From positions 12,513 to 17,541 of the forward strand of contig DYRB01000008.1 of NCBI GenBank assembly GCA_020718945.1: a DNA stretch of 5,029 bases. Reading direction: 5' to 3'. Of the stretch, positions 4,845-5,029 are shown piece after piece. Source of the stretch: Lamprocystis purpurea. GTDB taxonomy: Bacteria > Pseudomonadota > Gammaproteobacteria > Chromatiales > Chromatiaceae. A program made the translations under genes and the position numbers. The notes beneath the pieces were generated by a model. It did not search any database and had not been told where the DNA came from. It was given only the letters and a program-made list of their open reading frames with translations. Position 1 is the stretch's first letter; each line of letters starts with the position of its first letter.

Positions 4845-5027
4845 TCAAATTTTGCAGGGCTCCAACTTGGCCTGGTCGAACAACGCGGCGAACGCCTGGC
4901 TCAGGCGGTGCATGGCGGTGGCGACGGGGCGGTTGGGGGCCTTGGGGCAGCCGTCGAACAGTTGGGACAGGCCCGGGCGCAGGATGCGACTGTGGACCTT
5001 GGTGAAGAACAGGGCGACCCGGATGCC
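4845..5027 (-). CDS. 3' end of a convergent hypothetical gene, partial (winged-helix-like tail, unassigned)
   Basis: Reading the minus strand from the right edge, a frame of 60 residues runs to TGA at 4847-4845. It begins GIRVALFFTKVHSRILRPGL, continues with a Pro/Ala-rich linker, and ends in a helical segment (MHRLSQAFAALFDQAKLEP). The body of the protein lies outside the window. From memory, 'R.ALFFT..H.R.LRPGL' followed by a short helical tail occurs at the C-terminus of a widespread family of hypothetical proteins with a winged-helix segment, sometimes near mobile elements. I cannot confirm this without a search and give no function. The coding nature is supported by coherent protein-like composition and a clean stop next to the intergenic dyad. 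It could be a truncated remnant or a full gene. Confidence 0.55.
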   Translation of the reverse strand, partial: GIRVALFFTKVHSRILRPGLSQLFDGCPKAPNRPVATAMHRLSQAFAALFDQAKLEPCKI

Positions 5028-5029
5028 CA

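Noticed and set aside
1..5029. tRNA, rRNA, CRISPR array, riboswitch or complete insertion sequence
   Set aside because: I saw no tRNA-like cloverleaf, regular spaced direct repeats, conserved riboswitch core, or transposase with flanking terminal repeats. The only tandem repeats are the CGCAAA cluster and the GLEQ codons.

Overview
The window is very GC-rich and tightly packed, with strong G/C third-position preference. Nearly every base on the + strand lies in or close to a gene. A separate MacB/LolD-type export ABC system, a nuclease of the Rpn (PD-(D/E)XK, DUF4351-tailed) family and a periplasmic cytochrome c' together suggest a gammaproteobacterium, perhaps a purple sulfur bacterium (Chromatiaceae). 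That placement rests on gene content and style, not on a database match.

Layout: (1) 2-70, the last codons of an upstream gene, probably the periplasmic adaptor of the exporter. (2) 71-164, a short spacer carrying a CGCAAA-type short repeat. (3) 165-839, the ABC ATPase. (4) 830-2035, a MacB/FtsX-type permease that overlaps the ATPase gene. (5) 2056-2919, an Rpn-family nuclease lying between the two permease genes. (6) 3034-4245, a second, paralogous permease. (7) 4246-4343, a spacer dense in inverted repeats. (8) 4344-4799, cytochrome c' with a signal peptide and CKACH haem motif. (9) 4845-5027, minus strand, the 3' end of a gene running out of the window. No gene-free stretch exceeds about 115 bases.

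The adaptor, ATPase and two permeases read as one export machine: ATPase dimer in the cytoplasm, two related permeases probably as a heterodimer, and the adaptor spanning the periplasm. Its substrate cannot be read from the sequence. The nuclease gene splits this operon and looks like a later arrival.

The most interesting signal is inside the nuclease gene. Codon 203 is an in-frame ATG (2662) preceded by the strongest Shine-Dalgarno sequence I found in the window (AGGAGG, 5-base spacer). The predicted internal product is 85 residues and holds three perfect GLEQ repeats plus the DUF4351-like tail. This matches the gene-within-gene toxin-antitoxin design described for E. coli Rpn proteins, in which a separately translated C-terminal RpnS, often with a variable number of four-residue repeats, inhibits full-length RpnL in phage defence. 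If so, a candidate anti-phage toxin-antitoxin unit sits inside an exporter operon.
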